The notes below the pieces were generated by a model. The model worked only from the letters and a program-made list of their open reading frames with translations. It was not told the origin of the DNA and searched no databases. From Hoeflea sp. (lineage in GTDB: Bacteria > Pseudomonadota > Alphaproteobacteria > Rhizobiales > Rhizobiaceae), in the NCBI GenBank assembly GCA_019084245.1, contig JAHRFE010000028.1, positions 725,580 through 789,579 on the forward strand: a stretch of DNA of 64,000 nucleotides. Direction: 5' to 3'. The position numbers and the translations under genes are program-made. Below, piece by piece: positions 9,427 through 18,868 of the stretch. The first letter of the stretch is position 1. Each line of letters starts with the position of its first letter.

Positions 9427-10263
9427 TCACACCATCTTTCGCGTGGAGCCGGAGACCCGGATCGAGCTGCCCGGTTCATCGGTGAACTCCGCTTCGATGC
9501 GTGATTTGGCCCCCATATCCTCACCCTGGATGATCTCGATCCTGTTGCCGTGCCGCCATTTGAGATCGCGCAGGTATCCGGCAAAAGCCGCGGCGGCGGC
9601 CCCTGTCGCGGGATCTTCCAGCACCCCGCCCGAGGCAAAGGCGTTGCGCGCGTCAAACTCGGTGTCGCTTCTCACATGAACCAGCATGATGGTAACAAGG
9701 CCGTGGTCGCGCATCAGCGCGCGGCCTGCGTCAAGCTCATAGGTCATGGCGGCAAGATCACGGCGATGCTTGAGCGCCAACACCAGATGATCCGCGCCGG
9801 CATGGATTTCGGCCGGCGGAAGCGCCGGATCGAGTTGATCCGTGCCGTAGCCGAACAAGGCGAGAGTCTGATCAACAAGGTCCAACCGGGCAGCAGCGCT
9901 GCGCGTCGGCGGTGACTGGAGCGCGGCCCTGTATCCGGAAGCCGTGGCTTCCGCCTCGACGGTGATTTCGGCGGAATTGAGCCGCAATGCAAACCGTCCC
10001 TCTCCGGCATGAGCGGCAAGGGCCGCGCCGAGGGCAATGGTGGCATGGCCGCAGAAGGGTACTTCCGATTCCGGCGAGAAATAGCGAACCCGCCACCGGT
10101 CCGCCGCGCCATCGGGCATGGCGAAAGCCGTTTCGGAATAGCCGACCTCCATCGCGATCCGGCGCATCTCCGCCTCATCGGGAAAATGGTCGGCTATCAC
10201 GATGCCGGCCGGATTGCCGCCCGCTCCGGCGTCTGAAAAGGCGGCAATGCGCTGAATGGTCAT
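9427..10263 (-). CDS. PhzF-family isomerase/epimerase
   Basis: The 278-residue protein is a PhzF-like member of the DAP-epimerase fold, with two similar lobes. Near residue 45, GYSETAFAMP contains the conserved Glu used as general base, and GHATIALGAAL and GGVLEDPATGAAAAAF are family signatures. Relatives isomerise small amino or hydroxy acids; phenazine genes are absent here, so phenazine synthesis is not implied. It is divergent from an Lrp/AsnC regulator with about 130 bp between them, a frequent pairing that suggests amino-acid-responsive control. Confidence 0.9.
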   Translation of the reverse strand: MTIQRIAAFSDAGAGGNPAGIVIADHFPDEAEMRRIAMEVGYSETAFAMPDGAADRWRVRYFSPESEVPFCGHATIALGAALAAHAGEGRFALRLNSAEITVEAEATASGYRAALQSPPTRSAAARLDLVDQTLALFGYGTDQLDPALPPAEIHAGADHLVLALKHRRDLAAMTYELDAGRALMRDHGLVTIMLVHVRSDTEFDARNAFASGGVLEDPATGAAAAAFAGYLRDLKWRHGNRIEIIQGEDMGAKSRIEAEFTDEPGSSIRVSGSTRKMV

Positions 10264-10392
10264 GTCGGTTCCCTTCCTCTCAAGTCCGGCCCTGAGAATA
10301 ACGGACCTTTACCCCGCTGGCCTTGAAATATCTTAGGGAAGACGCATAATTCTGGTCGAAATTCGAACCCAGATGATGGCACGGGCTTGAAA

Positions 10393-10827
10393 ATGAATAT
10401 CGATGAGAAAGATCGCCTGATTCTCAAACTGTTGAGCGACAATGCCTGGATGCCGGTCACCGAGCTTGCCGGGAAGGTCGGTCTGTCGGGCCCGTCAACC
10501 AGCGAGCGGATACGGCGGCTGGAGAACAACGGGATCATATCGCGGTTCACCGTTGAACTGGATCTTGCGGCGCTGGGCTATCCGCTGCAAGCCATTGTCC
10601 GGATCAAGCCCAGGCCCGGCAACATGCACATTGTCGAGGACATGATCCTGAGCAATCCAGGATTTCTCGACTGCGACAAGGTGACCGGCGACGATTGCTT
10701 TGTCGCACGGCTGGCGCTGCGCTCGATCGCCGATCTCGATCCCATTCTGCTGCCTTTCCACGAGAAGGCGGAAACGAACACCGCAATCGTCAAGTCATCG
10801 CCGTTGCGGAGCCGGATTCCTGTTTGA
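10393..10827 (+). CDS. Lrp/AsnC-family transcriptional regulator
   Basis: The 144-residue protein starts with an AsnC-type winged helix (IDEKDRLILKLLSDNAWMPV, then GKVGLSGPSTSERIRRLE as recognition helix) followed by a RAM/Lrp ligand-binding domain. The ATG at 10393 is preferred over the in-frame TTG two codons upstream. It is divergent from the PhzF-like gene and probably controls it and itself. The effector is probably an amino acid, which is inferred from the family only. Confidence 0.92.
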   Translation: MNIDEKDRLILKLLSDNAWMPVTELAGKVGLSGPSTSERIRRLENNGIISRFTVELDLAALGYPLQAIVRIKPRPGNMHIVEDMILSNPGFLDCDKVTGDDCFVARLALRSIADLDPILLPFHEKAETNTAIVKSSPLRSRIPV

Positions 10828-10838
10828 TTGGCACATGA

Positions 10839-10870
10839 CAAAACCGGCCCGGAAGTTCCGGACCGGTTTG
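10839..10870 (-). terminator. Bidirectional terminator between the Lrp gene and leuB
   Basis: A long stem with one mismatch (AAACCGG/CCGGTTT outside, CCGGAA/TTCCGG inside) is flanked on the minus strand by TTTTGTC. It lies between two convergent genes, and best serves leuB, whose stop is 26 bp away. Confidence 0.8.
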
Positions 10871-10895
10871 GTAGGCTCTTTGCCGACAGGCTGCC

Positions 10896-11999
10896 TCAGC
10901 CGGCGTAGGCGGCGAGGATTTCGTCACCCATTTCGGCCGTGGTGATCTGCTGGCAGCCATCGGACATGATGTCGGCGGTGCGCAGGCCCTTGTCCAGAAC
11001 CGTGGCGATGGCCGCTTCGAGCCGGTCGGCTTCCGCCACCATGTTGAAGGAATAGCGCAGGCACATGGCAAAGGACGCGATCATGGCGATCGGGTTGGCG
11101 ATGCCCTGACCGGCGATGTCGGGAGCCGAGCCGTGCACCGGCTCGTAGAGTGCCTTGCGCTTGCCGGTCTTCGGATCCGGCGCGCCGAGCGAGGCCGAAG
11201 GCAGCATGCCAAGCGAACCGGTGAGCATCGCGGCCACGTCCGAGAGCATGTCTCCGAACAGGTTGTCGGTGACGATGACGTCGAACTGCTTGGGCCAGCG
11301 CACCAGTTGCATGCCGCCGGCGTCGGCCAGCATGTGGCTCAGCTTGACGTCGGAGAAGCGTTCCTTGTGGGTGGCGGTCACCACCTCGTTCCACAAAACG
11401 CCGGATTTCATGACGTTGCGCTTTTCCATCGAGCAGACTTCGTTGCGGCGGGTGCGCGCCAGCTCAAAGGCAACCGCCGAGATGCGCTCGATCTCGTAGG
11501 TGTCGTAGACTTGGGTGTCGATGCCGCGCTTCTGGCCATTGCCGAGATCGATGATCTCCTTGGGTTCGCCGAAATAGACGCCGCCGGTGAGTTCGCGCAC
11601 GATCAGGATGTCGAGGCCTTCGACCACGTCCTGCTTGAGCGAGGACGAGCCGGCCAGTGCCGGATAGCAGATCGCCGGCCGCAGATTGGCGAACAGCTCC
11701 ATGTCTTTCCTCAGTCGCAGCAGGCCGGCTTCAGGACGGACCTCATAGGGTACATCGTCCCACTTGGGCCCGCCAACGGCGCCAAACAGCACAGCATCCG
11801 CCGCCATCGCCTTTTCCATGTCGGCGTCAGAGATCGCCTGACCATGGGCGTCATAGGCGGATCCGCCAACCAGTCCTTCATCAATGACGAAGCCTGCGGC
11901 TTCCTTTTCATTCATCAGGGCGATGATCTTGCGGACCTCAGTCATGGCTTCCGGGCCGATACCGTCGCCTGGGAGAAGGAAGAGAGTGCGTGTTGCCAT
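10896..11999 (-). CDS. leuB: 3-isopropylmalate dehydrogenase
   Basis: The 367-residue enzyme oxidatively decarboxylates 3-isopropylmalate with NAD in leucine biosynthesis. Signatures are [12 protein letters not shown] at the N-terminus, [12 protein letters not shown] near residue 140, and the isocitrate/isopropylmalate dehydrogenase motif [17 protein letters not shown] near residue 245. The frame stays open far upstream, but ATG 11999 matches the family start exactly. leuD lies 2.7 kb away on the same strand, separated by an M23 peptidase gene and the ACP-ketosynthase pair, and no leuC is in the window. Confidence 0.97.
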   Translation of the reverse strand: MATRTLFLLPGDGIGPEAMTEVRKIIALMNEKEAAGFVIDEGLVGGSAYDAHGQAISDADMEKAMAADAVLFGAVGGPKWDDVPYEVRPEAGLLRLRKDMELFANLRPAICYPALAGSSSLKQDVVEGLDILIVRELTGGVYFGEPKEIIDLGNGQKRGIDTQVYDTYEIERISAVAFELARTRRNEVCSMEKRNVMKSGVLWNEVVTATHKERFSDVKLSHMLADAGGMQLVRWPKQFDVIVTDNLFGDMLSDVAAMLTGSLGMLPSASLGAPDPKTGKRKALYEPVHGSAPDIAGQGIANPIAMIASFAMCLRYSFNMVAEADRLEAAIATVLDKGLRTADIMSDGCQQITTAEMGDEILAAYAG

Positions 12000-12089
12000 T
12001 TTGAAGTCCCCGGAGCAAAATCGAAAAGATGAAGCGTCCTTAAACACCCTTCGGAGGGTTTTCAACTGTCTGGGCTGTTCACATGCATT

Positions 12090-13082
12090 TTGAACCTGAT
12101 CAGCCGGTCGGTTCCGCTTGTGGTTCTGGTCGCGCTGCCTGTTTCGGCGGAGCCGCTGTTCGGTCTCCCGCTTGTCTGTCCGCTGGGCGCGGTCTGTCCG
12201 ATCCAGCAATTTGTCGATCTCGATCCCGGTCCGGGCGCCCGGGACCCGTGGTGCGGAACCAAGACCTATGACGGTCACAAGGGCACGGATTTCCGGGTGC
12301 TGTCGATGCGCGATGTTGATCGCGGCGTCGAGGTTGTCGCCATGGCCGACGGGGTCGTCAAGGCCGGCCGCGACGGGATGGCCGACCGGCTGGTGGCCAC
12401 CGATCAGGATCGGCAGGCGATCAGCTCGCGCGAATGCGGCAACGGCCTGGTGCTGGACCATGGCGGCGGGTTCGAGACCCAGTATTGTCATATGCGCCAG
12501 GGCTCGCTCAGGCTCGCGCCCGGCGCCCAGGTGCGCAAGGGCGACGTCCTCGGCTTCGTCGGGGCGTCCGGACTGGCTGCCTTTCCGCATGTTCACGTGT
12601 CGCTCCGCCGTGACGGCAAGGAGATTGATCCCTTTACCGGATTGAGTGCAGGGGAAGCCTGCACGAAGTATGATGCCAGTGGGACCGGGGCGGGCCTGCT
12701 CGATGCGGAAGCGATGGCCGCTCTCGGTGCGCCTGATTTTCCAACGGTATTGTCTGCCGGATTTGCGGATGGGCCGGTGAATGACAGGCAGTTCATGAGT
12801 ACGGGGCTTCCAGGTTCGCCGGACCGGCGCTCACCGGCGCTGGTCGGTTACATCTGGGCGATAAACCTTGCGGAGGGAGACAGGTTCATGCTCCGGATCG
12901 AAAAGGACGGGCAGTTGTTCAGCGAGCAGATCACCGAGCCGCTGGACCGATCCAAGGCGGTCTATGTCGCCTTTGCCGGAAAGAAAGGCGCCCCGCAGCC
13001 CGGACAATACCGGCTGGAAGTCGCCATCGTGAGGCAGGGTGGAAAGATTGCCATCGAAATCAAAGACCTGAGGGTCGACTGA
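12090..13082 (+). CDS. Secreted M23-family (LytM-type) metallopeptidase
   Basis: The 330-residue protein has a short signal peptide ([14 protein letters not shown]) and a LytM domain. All zinc ligands are present: His63 and Asp67 in HKGTD, and His167/His169 in FPHVHV, so it is probably an active peptidoglycan endopeptidase rather than a LytM-inactive regulator. The C-terminal 110 residues form an extra beta-rich domain of unknown role. The start is TTG at 12090; no ATG or GTG gives the complete signal peptide. It is convergent with the ketosynthase gene. Confidence 0.88.
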   Translation: MNLISRSVPLVVLVALPVSAEPLFGLPLVCPLGAVCPIQQFVDLDPGPGARDPWCGTKTYDGHKGTDFRVLSMRDVDRGVEVVAMADGVVKAGRDGMADRLVATDQDRQAISSRECGNGLVLDHGGGFETQYCHMRQGSLRLAPGAQVRKGDVLGFVGASGLAAFPHVHVSLRRDGKEIDPFTGLSAGEACTKYDASGTGAGLLDAEAMAALGAPDFPTVLSAGFADGPVNDRQFMSTGLPGSPDRRSPALVGYIWAINLAEGDRFMLRIEKDGQLFSEQITEPLDRSKAVYVAFAGKKGAPQPGQYRLEVAIVRQGGKIAIEIKDLRVD

Positions 13083-13119
13083 CGCAGGGCGCCTTGGATC
13101 CAATCAGCGAAGGCTGTTG

Positions 13120-14331
13120 TCAGACCTTGCCCAATGCGATGACCGCATTGGTGCCGCCGAAGGCAAAGGCATTGGAGATGGCGATGCTGACACTTTTCTC
13201 CCGCGCCACGTTCGGCGTGACGTCGAGATCGCACAGCGGGTCGGGGGTCGTGTAATTGATGGTCGGCGGGATCACGCCTTCCCGGATCGCGTTGACGCAG
13301 GCAATCAGCTCGATCGCGCTTGAGGCGCCGAGGCAATGGCCATGCATGGATTTGGTGGAAGACACCGATACCGTATCGGCGGCCGATCCGAAGACCTGTC
13401 GGATCGCGCGGGTTTCGGTCTGGTCATTGGCCTGGGTGGCGGTGCCGTGGGCGTTGATATAATCCACCTGCACCGCCGAAATCCCCGCATCTTCGAGGCA
13501 GTTGCGCATGGCTGCTGACGGGCCTTCGACTGTCGGATTGACGATGTCTGAGGCATCAGCCGAAAGTCCGACGCCGATGATTTCGGCCAGGATGTTGGCG
13601 CCGCGCGCTCGTGCGTGGTCGTAGGATTCCAGTACCGCGATCGCCGCGCCGTCGCCCAGCACCAGCCCGTCGCGATCGGCCGAGAACGGACGGCACACCG
13701 AACGGGCCAGAACACGCAGCGATTCCCAGGCCTTGAGCGGGCCATAGACCAGCGCCAATTCAGCGCCGCCTGCGAGCATCACATCGGCGCGGCCAAGCCG
13801 GATCTGGTCGACCGCGGAGATGAAGGCATGGTTGCCCGAGGCGCAGGCCGAAGTGACGCCGAACACAGGGCCCTCAAGCCCCATGGCAATGGAGACATGA
13901 CCGGAGGGTCCGCTCGGCATCACCCGCGGGACGGTGAAGATGTGGGTGCGCTTCTTGTGCTCGACAAAGACATCGACATAGCTCTGGTCGACGGCGTCGG
14001 TGCCGAAAATGCCGACACCCACCACAGCGCCGGATCGCTTCGGATCGAAACTCCCCTTTTCCAGGCCCGCCTGCTGCATGGCCTGGCGCGCGGCAATCAC
14101 CGAGATGCGGCTGATGCCGCTCATCGTCAGACCCTGACGCTTGTCGATGCCGTCATCTTCCGGATAATCGACAATGCCGCAGCCGACGCCGATCTTGAGA
14201 TCCCGGGTGATGATCGACAACGGCCTGCAGCCGTCGCGGCCTTCTTTCATGCTGCTCCAGATCGTGTCGGCATTACTGCCCAGCGCGCAAATTCCGCCGA
14301 TGCCGGTGATGACGACGCGCCGATGGCCCAT
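13120..14331 (-). CDS. NodE-like beta-ketoacyl-ACP synthase (KAS II type)
   Basis: The 403-residue condensing enzyme extends an acyl chain bound to an acyl carrier protein. The catalytic triad is complete: Cys163 in SACASGNH, His295 in NAHGTATQ and His332 in SMHGH. From memory, segments such as AVDQIRLGRADVMLAGG, CRPFSADRDGLVLG and CDLDVTPNVARE resemble NodE more than housekeeping FabF. The gene follows the ACP gene directly. The ATG at 14331 lies 3 bp after the ACP stop; a TTG at 14337 overlapping that stop is an alternative. No other nod genes are seen. Confidence 0.9.
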   Translation of the reverse strand: MGHRRVVITGIGGICALGSNADTIWSSMKEGRDGCRPLSIITRDLKIGVGCGIVDYPEDDGIDKRQGLTMSGISRISVIAARQAMQQAGLEKGSFDPKRSGAVVGVGIFGTDAVDQSYVDVFVEHKKRTHIFTVPRVMPSGPSGHVSIAMGLEGPVFGVTSACASGNHAFISAVDQIRLGRADVMLAGGAELALVYGPLKAWESLRVLARSVCRPFSADRDGLVLGDGAAIAVLESYDHARARGANILAEIIGVGLSADASDIVNPTVEGPSAAMRNCLEDAGISAVQVDYINAHGTATQANDQTETRAIRQVFGSAADTVSVSSTKSMHGHCLGASSAIELIACVNAIREGVIPPTINYTTPDPLCDLDVTPNVAREKSVSIAISNAFAFGGTNAVIALGKV

Positions 14332-14333
14332 AC

Positions 14334-14588
14334 TCAATGCTGCGCCGCGGCGAGTTTCTTGACCATGTCGACCATGTCACCAACAGTCTTGAGTGATTCC
14401 CAGGCCTCGGCGGTGTTGAGGTCGATCTCGATATCGTGCTGATCCTCGATCTCCATGACGATCTCGGTCAAGGCGAGCGAATCGATCTCGAGTTCCGCAA
14501 GCTCGGTGTCGCGCGTGATCTTGCCGGGTTCGATTTCGCCAGCTTTTGCAATCAGGGCGATCGTCGAGGTTTCGATATCGTTTGCCAT
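14334..14588 (-). CDS. NodF-like acyl carrier protein
   Basis: The 84-residue acidic protein has the ACP four-helix pattern and the phosphopantetheine attachment Ser37 in EIDSLALTE. The C-terminal half (NTAEAWESLKTVGDMVDMV) resembles, from memory, the NodF carrier (NTAEAWSDLQNVGDIV) rather than AcpP or AcpXL. It is the first gene of a two-gene unit with the NodE-like ketosynthase, which together would elongate a special acyl chain. The final acceptor is unknown; lipid A, a lipopeptide or a polyunsaturated fatty acid are all possible. Confidence 0.9.
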   Translation of the reverse strand: MANDIETSTIALIAKAGEIEPGKITRDTELAELEIDSLALTEIVMEIEDQHDIEIDLNTAEAWESLKTVGDMVDMVKKLAAAQH

Positions 14589-14664
14589 TGATCTTCCTTC
14601 AACTCACATCCTGAGGCGTTGCGCCGCCAAATTGACCCTGGTGCAGCTTAACTGCGCTCCGATC

Positions 14665-15270
14665 TTAAAGCCAAGGCCTATTGTTCGCTGCCTTGGCTTC
14701 GTAATTATCGATGGCGCTTGCCTTTTCGAGAGTCAATCCAATGTCGTCGAGGCCATTGAGCATGCAGTGCTTTTTGAAGGGATCGATGTCGAAGGTGATC
14801 ACGCCGCCATCTGGGCCGCGGATTTCCTGTTCTTCAAGGTCAATCGACACGGTGGCGTTGGCGCCGCGGCGGGCGTCGTCCATCAGCTTGTCGAGGTCTT
14901 CCTGGCTGACAACAATCGGCAGGATGCCGTTCTTGAAGCAGTTATTGTAGAAAATATCGGCAAAACTCGTGGAAATGACGCAGCGAATGCCAAAATCGAG
15001 AAGCGCCCAGGGGGCATGTTCGCGCGAGGAGCCGCAGCCGAAATTGTCGCCGGCCACCAGGATCGACGCATTGCGCCAGGCCGGCTGGTTGAGCACGAAG
15101 TCAGGATTTTCAGATCCATCCTCATTGTAGCGCGCTTCGGCGAACAGGCCCTTGCCAAGCCCGGTGCGCTTGATGGTCTTGAGATAATCCTTGGGGATGA
15201 TCATGTCGGTGTCGATATTGACGACCGGGAGAGGTGCTGCAACGCCGGTGAGGCGGTTGAATTTTTCCAT
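14665..15270 (-). CDS. leuD: 3-isopropylmalate dehydratase small subunit
   Basis: The 201-residue subunit works with LeuC to isomerise 2- to 3-isopropylmalate in leucine synthesis. Typical features are [18 protein letters not shown] at the N-terminus, the swivel-domain loop [15 protein letters not shown] and [20 protein letters not shown] 15270 fits the family; the frame is open upstream but that part is non-coding. The leuC partner is elsewhere in the genome. It lies 76 bp upstream of the ACP gene on the same strand, so read-through is possible. Confidence 0.96.
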   Translation of the reverse strand: MEKFNRLTGVAAPLPVVNIDTDMIIPKDYLKTIKRTGLGKGLFAEARYNEDGSENPDFVLNQPAWRNASILVAGDNFGCGSSREHAPWALLDFGIRCVISTSFADIFYNNCFKNGILPIVVSQEDLDKLMDDARRGANATVSIDLEEQEIRGPDGGVITFDIDPFKKHCMLNGLDDIGLTLEKASAIDNYEAKAANNRPWL

Positions 15271-15427
15271 TGTCTGATGGTCCTGTCTGTCTGTGCCGGA
15301 GCATTTAACAAACATGGAGCGGAAAAAGAAGAGGGAGGGCTGCGTTTCGCTGCGGCTTGGCCGATTCAGGCGATATTGCGCGTCGATCCGGCCCTGATCT
15401 CGCCGCCACAGCCATGGCGGGAGACTT

Positions 15428-15667
15428 CTACATGTCGATGATGGTGCCGCGGCCGTCGTTCCAGACCCGGTAATGGCGGGGCGCGCCATCGGCGCCGCGG
15501 CCATCGGCCTTGGCGGTCCGGACCATCGCCGGCTGAAGCCGGCCGGTCATCCGCGCCACGGCCACGATGCTGGCGGTTAGGACACCCAGAACCACGGCCA
15601 GAGCCAAGCCGGCAAAGGCGGCGGCAACCAGGCCAAGACCCAAAAGGACTGCGACGAGTTTTCTCAT
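15428..15667 (-). CDS. Small membrane protein, unknown
   Basis: The 79-residue protein has a long hydrophobic N-terminal stretch (about residues 4-40, Ala/Leu/Val rich, possibly two short helices or one plus a signal anchor) and a polar C-terminal tail ending [10 protein letters not shown]. It lies 158 bp upstream of leuD on the same strand. I do not recognise the family; the tail resembles short rhizobial inner-membrane proteins. It could be read in one transcript with leuD. Confidence 0.7.
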   Translation of the reverse strand: MRKLVAVLLGLGLVAAAFAGLALAVVLGVLTASIVAVARMTGRLQPAMVRTAKADGRGADGAPRHYRVWNDGRGTIIDM

Positions 15668-15846
15668 GACGATTTGTTCCTTACTTCCTTGCCTGGTATT
15701 TGGGGATCATCAGGCTGCCGTTCAATAGGATGTGCCTGCAACAAAGGCGAGGAGGAGCGGGGCTCGGGTCACATCTGCGTGACCCGCCAAACTCCCTTTG
15801 ATGGCGGCCCCTTGCAAGCCGGCGCCAGCGAAGGCAATAAGGCTGA

Positions 15847-16776
15847 ATGGAACATTCCCTCCCCCCCAGGCCCGTTCGCCCGCGCCGCTCGGTGCTGTAT
15901 CTGCCCGCGGGCAATGCGAGGGCGCTTGCCAAATTGCCGGATCTTGGCTGTGACAGCGTGATCTTCGATCTGGAGGATTCCGTTGCGCCCGAGGCCAAGG
16001 ACGAGGCGCGCGAGAGCCTCAGAAGTTTCTTTGCCGATGGCCGAGCCAAGGCTTTGCCCACCGGAATGGAAAAGATCATCCGCATCAATTCCCTGTCATC
16101 GCCCTGGGGTGCGGAAGACCTCCTCGCGGCGCGCGGCTGCAGGCCCGATGCCATCCTGATCCCGAAGGTCGATGCGCCCGATGACATTGCCGCGGTCGAA
16201 GACGCGCTGGCGCAGACCGATGCGCCGGCGGTCTTGCGGCTCTGGGCGATGATCGAAACGCCGCGTGGGGTGATGAATGCGGCCCGGATCGCGAGTCTGG
16301 CGCGGACGGATGGCACGCGGCTAGATTGTTTTGTCACCGGGGCCAATGATCTGATCAAGGAAACCGGTGTTGCAGCAGTGCCGGGGCGGCCGTGGCTGTC
16401 ATCCTGGCTCATGCAGATCATACTCGCCGCACGCGCCTATGGTCTTGATGTGCTGGATGGTGTCTACAATGATTTCAGGGACGAGGCGGGATTGATCGCG
16501 GAATGCCGCGATGGCCAGGCGATGGGATTTGACGGCAAGACGCTGATCCACCCGTCCCAGATCACGCTCGCCAACGAGGCTTTCGGCATCGATCCGGACC
16601 GCCTGGCGGAAGCCGAAGCCATCGCTGCGGCCTTTGCCAGGCCGGAAAACGCCGGACGCGGCGTCATCAGCCTTGACGGCCGCATGGTCGAGCGGCTGCA
16701 TCTGGAGATGGCCCAAAGGCTGATGGACAAGGCCGCGCGCATCGCAGCGCGGGATCAGGGAGACCACACGCAATGA
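15847..16776 (+). CDS. HpcH/HpaI aldolase / citrate lyase beta-type CoA-ester lyase
   Basis: The 309-residue protein is a CitE-like TIM-barrel lyase. The N-terminus RRSVLYLPAGNARAL and IFDLEDSVAP contain the CoA-binding Arg and the metal-binding Glu/Asp; RLWAMIETPRGVMNA has the second catalytic Glu, and GFDGKTLIHPSQI is the family signature. Relatives cleave malyl-CoA, beta-methylmalyl-CoA or citramalyl-CoA; which one cannot be told. It is first in an overlapped three-gene operon with a DUF1737 protein and an M20 hydrolase. Confidence 0.92.
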   Translation: MEHSLPPRPVRPRRSVLYLPAGNARALAKLPDLGCDSVIFDLEDSVAPEAKDEARESLRSFFADGRAKALPTGMEKIIRINSLSSPWGAEDLLAARGCRPDAILIPKVDAPDDIAAVEDALAQTDAPAVLRLWAMIETPRGVMNAARIASLARTDGTRLDCFVTGANDLIKETGVAAVPGRPWLSSWLMQIILAARAYGLDVLDGVYNDFRDEAGLIAECRDGQAMGFDGKTLIHPSQITLANEAFGIDPDRLAEAEAIAAAFARPENAGRGVISLDGRMVERLHLEMAQRLMDKAARIAARDQGDHTQ

Positions 16777-16979
16777 AACTCTATCGTTTTCTGACAGGCC
16801 CCGATGATTCCGCATTCTGCCACAAAGTCAGCCTGGCGCTGTCGAAGGGTTGGCAATTGCACGGCTCTCCCTCTTACGCCTTCAATACCTTCACGGGCAT
16901 GATGCAATGCGGGCAGGCCGTCACCAAGGAGGTCGAGGGTGTCGACTATGATCCCGGCATGAAGCTTGGCGAGCAATGA
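16773..16979 (+). CDS. DUF1737 family small protein
   Basis: The 68-residue protein matches DUF1737: YRFLTGPDDSAFCHKVSLAL at the N-terminus and GWQLHGSP in the middle. Its ATG overlaps the lyase stop (ATGA at 16773-16776) and its stop overlaps the next start in the same way, so it is translated as part of a coupled operon. Function is unknown. The strict coupling suggests a partner or stabiliser of one of the two enzymes. Confidence 0.9.
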   Translation: MKLYRFLTGPDDSAFCHKVSLALSKGWQLHGSPSYAFNTFTGMMQCGQAVTKEVEGVDYDPGMKLGEQ

Positions 16980-18139
16980 GCATGGCGTTGCTCTGCTATG
17001 ACGACGCCCGGACGCCCGAGCTGGTGGCGTTGAGGCGCGAGCTGCATCAGATGCCCGAAGTGTCCGGCGATGAGGTGGCCACGGCCTTGCGGGTCGCGGG
17101 CTTCCTGGCGGCGCTTGATCCCGACAGGCTGGTCACCGGGCTTGGCGGTCATGGCGTGGCGGCGGTGTTCGACAGCGGACTGCCGGGCCCGACCATCCTG
17201 TTCCGGTGTGAACTGGACGGCCTGCCGATCCGCGAGATTTCAACACTCGCATGGCGCTCCCGGATTGAAGGCAAGGGTCATTTATGCGGACACGACGGGC
17301 ACACAGCCATTGTGGCAGGGCTTGCCACGGCGCTGGCCGTGCGCCGTCCGGCCCGCGGTCGCGCGATCGTGCTGTTCCAACCGGCCGAGGAAACCGGCGC
17401 GGGCGCCGCCGCGGTGATCGCGGATCCGGAGTTTGCGAGCCTGCGTCCGGATTTTTCCTTCGCGCTGCACAATCTTCCGGGCTTGCCGCTTGGAGCCGCG
17501 GGCATTCGCCCGGGCGCCTTCAATTTCGCCTCCGAGGGGCTTCGGATCAGGCTCGAGGGCAAGACCTCGCATGCCTCGCAGCCCGAAAACGGCAAGAGCC
17601 CGGCTGCGGCGCTGTGTGCGCTTGTGGCCGGCCTGCCGGAATTGCCTGCCCGGATGGGGCTCGATTCGGACCGGGCCCTGGTCACCCTGGTGCACGCGCG
17701 CCTGGGCGAGGCCGCATTCGGCATCGCGCCCGGGGAGGCCGATGTCTGGGCGACCCTGCGCAGTGTCGATGACGATCTGCAATCGGGCCTGATGCAGGCC
17801 GCGCGCGCGCTGGCCCTGGAGTCGGCGCGGGCGCACGGTCTTGCGGTCGACATAGGCACCGAGGACCGCTTTGCCGCCTGTCACAATGATCCGGACGCGA
17901 CCGCTTGCGCCGAGCGCGCTTTCCAAGCGGAAGGCGTCTCCGTGGTGGCGGTCGACAAGCCGTTCCGCTGGTCGGAGGATTTCGGGCTGTTCGGCTCGGT
18001 GTCCAGATCGGCGCTGTTCGTGCTCGGCGCCGGCGTCGATGCGCCGAGCCTGCACAATCCCGATTATGATTTTCCCGATGACCTGATCCCGCTGGGCGTA
18101 CGCTTGTTCGAACGGATCGCGCGGGAGATGTGCGGCTGA
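16976..18139 (+). CDS. M20-family amidohydrolase / aminoacylase-like peptidase
   Basis: The 387-residue zinc hydrolase belongs to M20D. Visible metal-site motifs are CGHDGHTAI (His/Asp), QPAEETGAGA (Glu-Glu) and LHN near residue 163. A dimerisation domain begins at about residue 180, and the last His ligand is in SLHNPDYDF. Relatives remove N-acyl groups from amino acids or auxin conjugates. ATG 16976 overlaps the DUF1737 stop. The context with a CoA-ester lyase suggests catabolism of a small conjugate, which is inference. Confidence 0.92.
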   Translation: MSMALLCYDDARTPELVALRRELHQMPEVSGDEVATALRVAGFLAALDPDRLVTGLGGHGVAAVFDSGLPGPTILFRCELDGLPIREISTLAWRSRIEGKGHLCGHDGHTAIVAGLATALAVRRPARGRAIVLFQPAEETGAGAAAVIADPEFASLRPDFSFALHNLPGLPLGAAGIRPGAFNFASEGLRIRLEGKTSHASQPENGKSPAAALCALVAGLPELPARMGLDSDRALVTLVHARLGEAAFGIAPGEADVWATLRSVDDDLQSGLMQAARALALESARAHGLAVDIGTEDRFAACHNDPDATACAERAFQAEGVSVVAVDKPFRWSEDFGLFGSVSRSALFVLGAGVDAPSLHNPDYDFPDDLIPLGVRLFERIAREMCG

Positions 18140-18187
18140 GGCCGGATGCGGCTGCGTCCGGCTGAATGAGGGATCGCCCCCTTAAGG

Positions 18188-18610
18188 TCAGGGAACGCTG
18201 GCTTCGATCCGCTCCATGTCATCATCGGACAGGCCGAAATGATGGCCGATCTCGTGGATCAGCACATGGGCGATGATATCGCCGAGCGTCTCGTCGTTCT
18301 CGGCCCAGTAGTCGAGGATCGGCCGCCGGTAGAGCAGGATCTTGTTGGAGAGCTCACCGGTTTCGATGGTGAAACGTTCGCTCAATCCCTTGCCTTCGAA
18401 AAGCCCCAGCAGATCAAACGGGGTTTCCAGGCCCATGTCCTCGAACACATCATCCTCGGGAAAATCGGCAATGACGATGCTTACATCGCCCGTGAGCGAA
18501 TGGAATTTTACCGGCAGTTTGCCGTAGGCCTCTATCGCAAGCGATTCGAACTCACCCAGAGAAGGCGCGTGCCGGTCCCGCCAGTCGCCTGTCTGATCAC
18601 TACGCGCCAT
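18188..18610 (-). CDS. Zincin-like metallopeptidase (DUF1025 / Zincin_1)
   Basis: The 140-residue minimal zincin has the HExxHH motif (His119, Glu120, His123) in HEIGHHFG, followed by DDDMERIE. Length is typical of this family, which lacks other domains. Substrates are unknown. It is convergent with the M20 hydrolase gene. The start ATG 18610 is the only one giving the conserved FESLAIEAYGKLP helix in full. Confidence 0.9.
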   Translation of the reverse strand: MARSDQTGDWRDRHAPSLGEFESLAIEAYGKLPVKFHSLTGDVSIVIADFPEDDVFEDMGLETPFDLLGLFEGKGLSERFTIETGELSNKILLYRRPILDYWAENDETLGDIIAHVLIHEIGHHFGLSDDDMERIEASVP

Positions 18611-18868
18611 GAAACATCCTTTGTCTGCATCGACCCGGCATGGTCATGATTTGCAATATAGGAGATGTTACCGGCAGTTTCGAGGGTTTTAGCCCGAGTT
18701 CGCAGGTCAAGCGTGTTGGCGGGGAACAAACGGTGCGACAGGTTGCGGATTGTCTCGATCAGCATCGCCACGTCTCTTGCGCGTCCATGATCCTGTTTGC
18801 ATCGCAGAGGCTCCGGCTCACCGGAGATCTTCGAACCCAGCTCCATCATCAATGTCTATGAGGAAAAC

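Noticed and set aside
14647-14680. A possible CtrA box near leuD (two TTAA)
   Set aside because: The two TTAA are 13 bp apart, not 7, so the spacing does not fit.
18532-18852. A 106-codon minus-strand frame between the zincin gene and tRNA-Gly
   Set aside because: The first half is weakly protein-like but there is no clear ribosome site, and the end runs into the zincin gene in another frame.
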